Part shown: positions 12,185 to 13,218 of the stretch, piece by piece
Layout of the letters: every line of letters starts with the position of its first letter
Numbering within the stretch: the first letter of the stretch is position 1
DNA from: an uncultured Collinsella sp.
GTDB lineage: Bacteria; Actinomycetota; Coriobacteriia; Coriobacteriales; Coriobacteriaceae
Assembly: GCA_937958315.1 (NCBI GenBank)
Contig: CALFGH010000153.1
Location: 1 to 13,218, forward strand
DNA: 13,218 bases
Reading direction: 5' to 3'
Translations under genes and position numbers: made by a program
The notes under the pieces: generated by a model
The model's database searches: none
What the model was told of the DNA's origin: nothing
What the model saw: the letters and a program-made list of their open reading frames with translations, nothing else

Positions 12185-12972
12185 TGGAAAAACCGCACAT
12201 CGATACAGCTTTTGGTGAAGTGCCGGCCGACCTTGCGTCGCCGGCGCTCTACCGTATCGATGCCGCCCATCGCCCCCGAGTCGACCGTGCCGAGATGCTG
12301 CGCTACCTGGGCTACAGCGGTCAGCAGATTGAGCCCGAACTGTCGCAGCGTATTGAGCTTGTCGTTGAGCGTCTGGAGCTGGACATTGAACCCCGTGGCG
12401 TGCGCCGCGTATTTGCCATCGACGCCACGGGCGTCGATGAACAGAGCGAGCCTTGCATTCGCTTGGTCGGCACTAACGTTGAGCTGCGCGGTCGCGATAT
12501 CTATCGACATCTCAAAGACGCCCGCTTTGCCGCGCTCATGGCATGCACCCTCGGCATGGAAGCCGAGCGTCGCCTGCGCACCACGGGAGCCCAGCAGCCC
12601 CTGGAGGGAGCCGTGCTCGACGCCGCATGTTCTGCCTATGTAGAAGCCGCCGTCGAGCAGATGGACCAGCAGGTCAAGGCTGTGGCCGCCGCACACGGAC
12701 TCGCCGGTAACTGGCGCTTCAGCCCCGGCTACGGCGACTGCCCGCTTACGGCCCAGCACTCAATCGTGGCTGCGCTCAACGCCACGCGGCTCATCGGGCT
12801 TACCGTCACACCTACCAGCCTGCTCATGCCCACCAAGAGTGTGACCGCAGTGATCGGTCTGTTTGACGGCGAGGTCCACGACGCCCAGGGCCGCCCCACC
12901 TGCAATATCTGCCGCATGCGCGAGCACTGCCGCTTCCGCGCCGCCCACACCACCTGCTATTCCAGCCATTAG
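12184..12972 (+). CDS. Stand-alone methionine synthase reactivation-domain protein
   Basis: A 262-residue soluble protein resembling the C-terminal S-adenosylmethionine-binding activation domain of cobalamin-dependent methionine synthase, which remethylates oxidised B12 by reductive methylation. Visible are the SAM-site motif WRFSPGYGDCPLTAQ (177-191; compare RxxPGYxxCP in MetH) and LMPTKSVTAVIGL (214-226), which matches the domain's MxPxxSVSG strand. The first ~60 residues include a helical YLGYxGQ segment typical of the TM0269-like stand-alone form. The C-terminus has a cysteine group (C240, C243, C249, C258) in TCNICRMREHC, which could bind a metal or cluster and is not part of classical MetH. 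The ATG overlaps the metF stop; there is no strong ribosome site, so translation is likely coupled. It lies directly between metF and metH, as expected where MetH lacks its own activation module. Confidence 0.9.
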   Translation: MEKPHIDTAFGEVPADLASPALYRIDAAHRPRVDRAEMLRYLGYSGQQIEPELSQRIELVVERLELDIEPRGVRRVFAIDATGVDEQSEPCIRLVGTNVELRGRDIYRHLKDARFAALMACTLGMEAERRLRTTGAQQPLEGAVLDAACSAYVEAAVEQMDQQVKAVAAAHGLAGNWRFSPGYGDCPLTAQHSIVAALNATRLIGLTVTPTSLLMPTKSVTAVIGLFDGEVHDAQGRPTCNICRMREHCRFRAAHTTCYSSH

Positions 12973-12981
12973 GAGCCCTCG

Positions 12982-13218
12982 ATGTTTACTCCGCTTATCA
13001 CCCATGATCTGGACGGCGCCGCGCTGGCGGCGCCCGTTGATGCAGCACGCCGTAATGGCGCTGCATACAAGACGCGCACGATCGGCGACCTTCGCATTAA
13101 GGACGATCGCCTGCGCGCCGCCATCGAGGGCACGGGACATCTCCTGTTCGACGGCGGCATGGGCACCATGCTGCAGGCGGCCGGCATGAAGGCTGGCGCC
13201 CTGCCCGAGCTGCTCAAC
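12982..13218 (+). CDS. metH: Cobalamin-dependent methionine synthase, N-terminus, cut by window edge
   Basis: 79 codons are seen from the ATG at 12982 (AGGAG six bases upstream) to the right edge without a stop. Residues 51-66, TGHLLFDGGMGTMLQA, are the opening strand of the homocysteine S-methyltransferase barrel found at the N-terminus of MetH; the zinc-binding cysteines are beyond the edge. About 50 residues precede the barrel, longer than the usual short leader, including TIGDLRIKDDRLRAAI. The position after metF and the stand-alone reactivation protein supports B12-dependent MetH (probably Hcy-, folate- and B12-binding domains without the activation domain). A bifunctional homocysteine methyltransferase/MTHFR cannot be ruled out from the visible part, but the separate metF makes it less likely. 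Confidence 0.85.
   Translation, partial: MFTPLITHDLDGAALAAPVDAARRNGAAYKTRTIGDLRIKDDRLRAAIEGTGHLLFDGGMGTMLQAAGMKAGALPELLN

Overview
The window is a high-GC bacterial chromosome segment that looks like a gut actinobacterium of the class Coriobacteriia, most likely Collinsella or a close relative. That placement is inference. It rests on the fermentative Fe-ADH/GldA set, a type III glutamine synthetase, an actinobacterial-style MurT/GatD pair, the strong G/C codon bias and general resemblance to proteins I know from that group. No phage, plasmid, insertion sequence with a transposase, or CRISPR array is visible. All genes look intact except the two that run off the window edges.

Layout. (1) 1-3133, minus strand: an iron-containing alcohol dehydrogenase (3133 to 1910), then a glycerol dehydrogenase (1831 to 731), then a second, divergent glycerol dehydrogenase cut by the left edge (586 to 1). 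Rho-independent terminator hairpins separate each pair. (2) 3134-3633: a 500 bp divergent intergenic region with several palindromes and one doubtful ORF. (3) 3634-7976, plus strand: two overlapping, mutually paralogous TPR-like genes, then a single 725-codon gene fusing both halves of the lipid II amidating enzyme MurT-GatD. (4) 7977-8797: a repeat-rich gap with a terminator, two copies of a 55 bp hairpin repeat, a tRNA-Glu(TTC) gene with promoter and terminator, a 40-nt hairpin and a 213 bp MITE-like inverted-repeat element. (5) 8798-10885, minus strand: type III glutamine synthetase (glnN). (6) 10886-11311: a divergent intergenic region with four 11-bp-phased boxes upstream of glnN and an 87-nt near-perfect hairpin. 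(7) 11312-13218, plus strand: metF, a stand-alone cobalamin-dependent methionine synthase reactivation-domain protein, and the start of metH, tightly packed as one operon.

How the genes fit together. The left block handles NAD(P)H-linked alcohol/glycerol interconversion. The middle block amidates the D-Glu of the peptidoglycan precursor, using glutamine as nitrogen donor. glnN makes that glutamine. The right block carries out methyl transfer from methylene-THF through B12 to homocysteine. The most notable observations are the MurT-GatD fusion, the unexplained non-coding repeats around the tRNA, the long hairpin between glnN and metF, and the phased GlnR-box-like array upstream of glnN. I see no clear evidence of a wholly new defence or mobile system.
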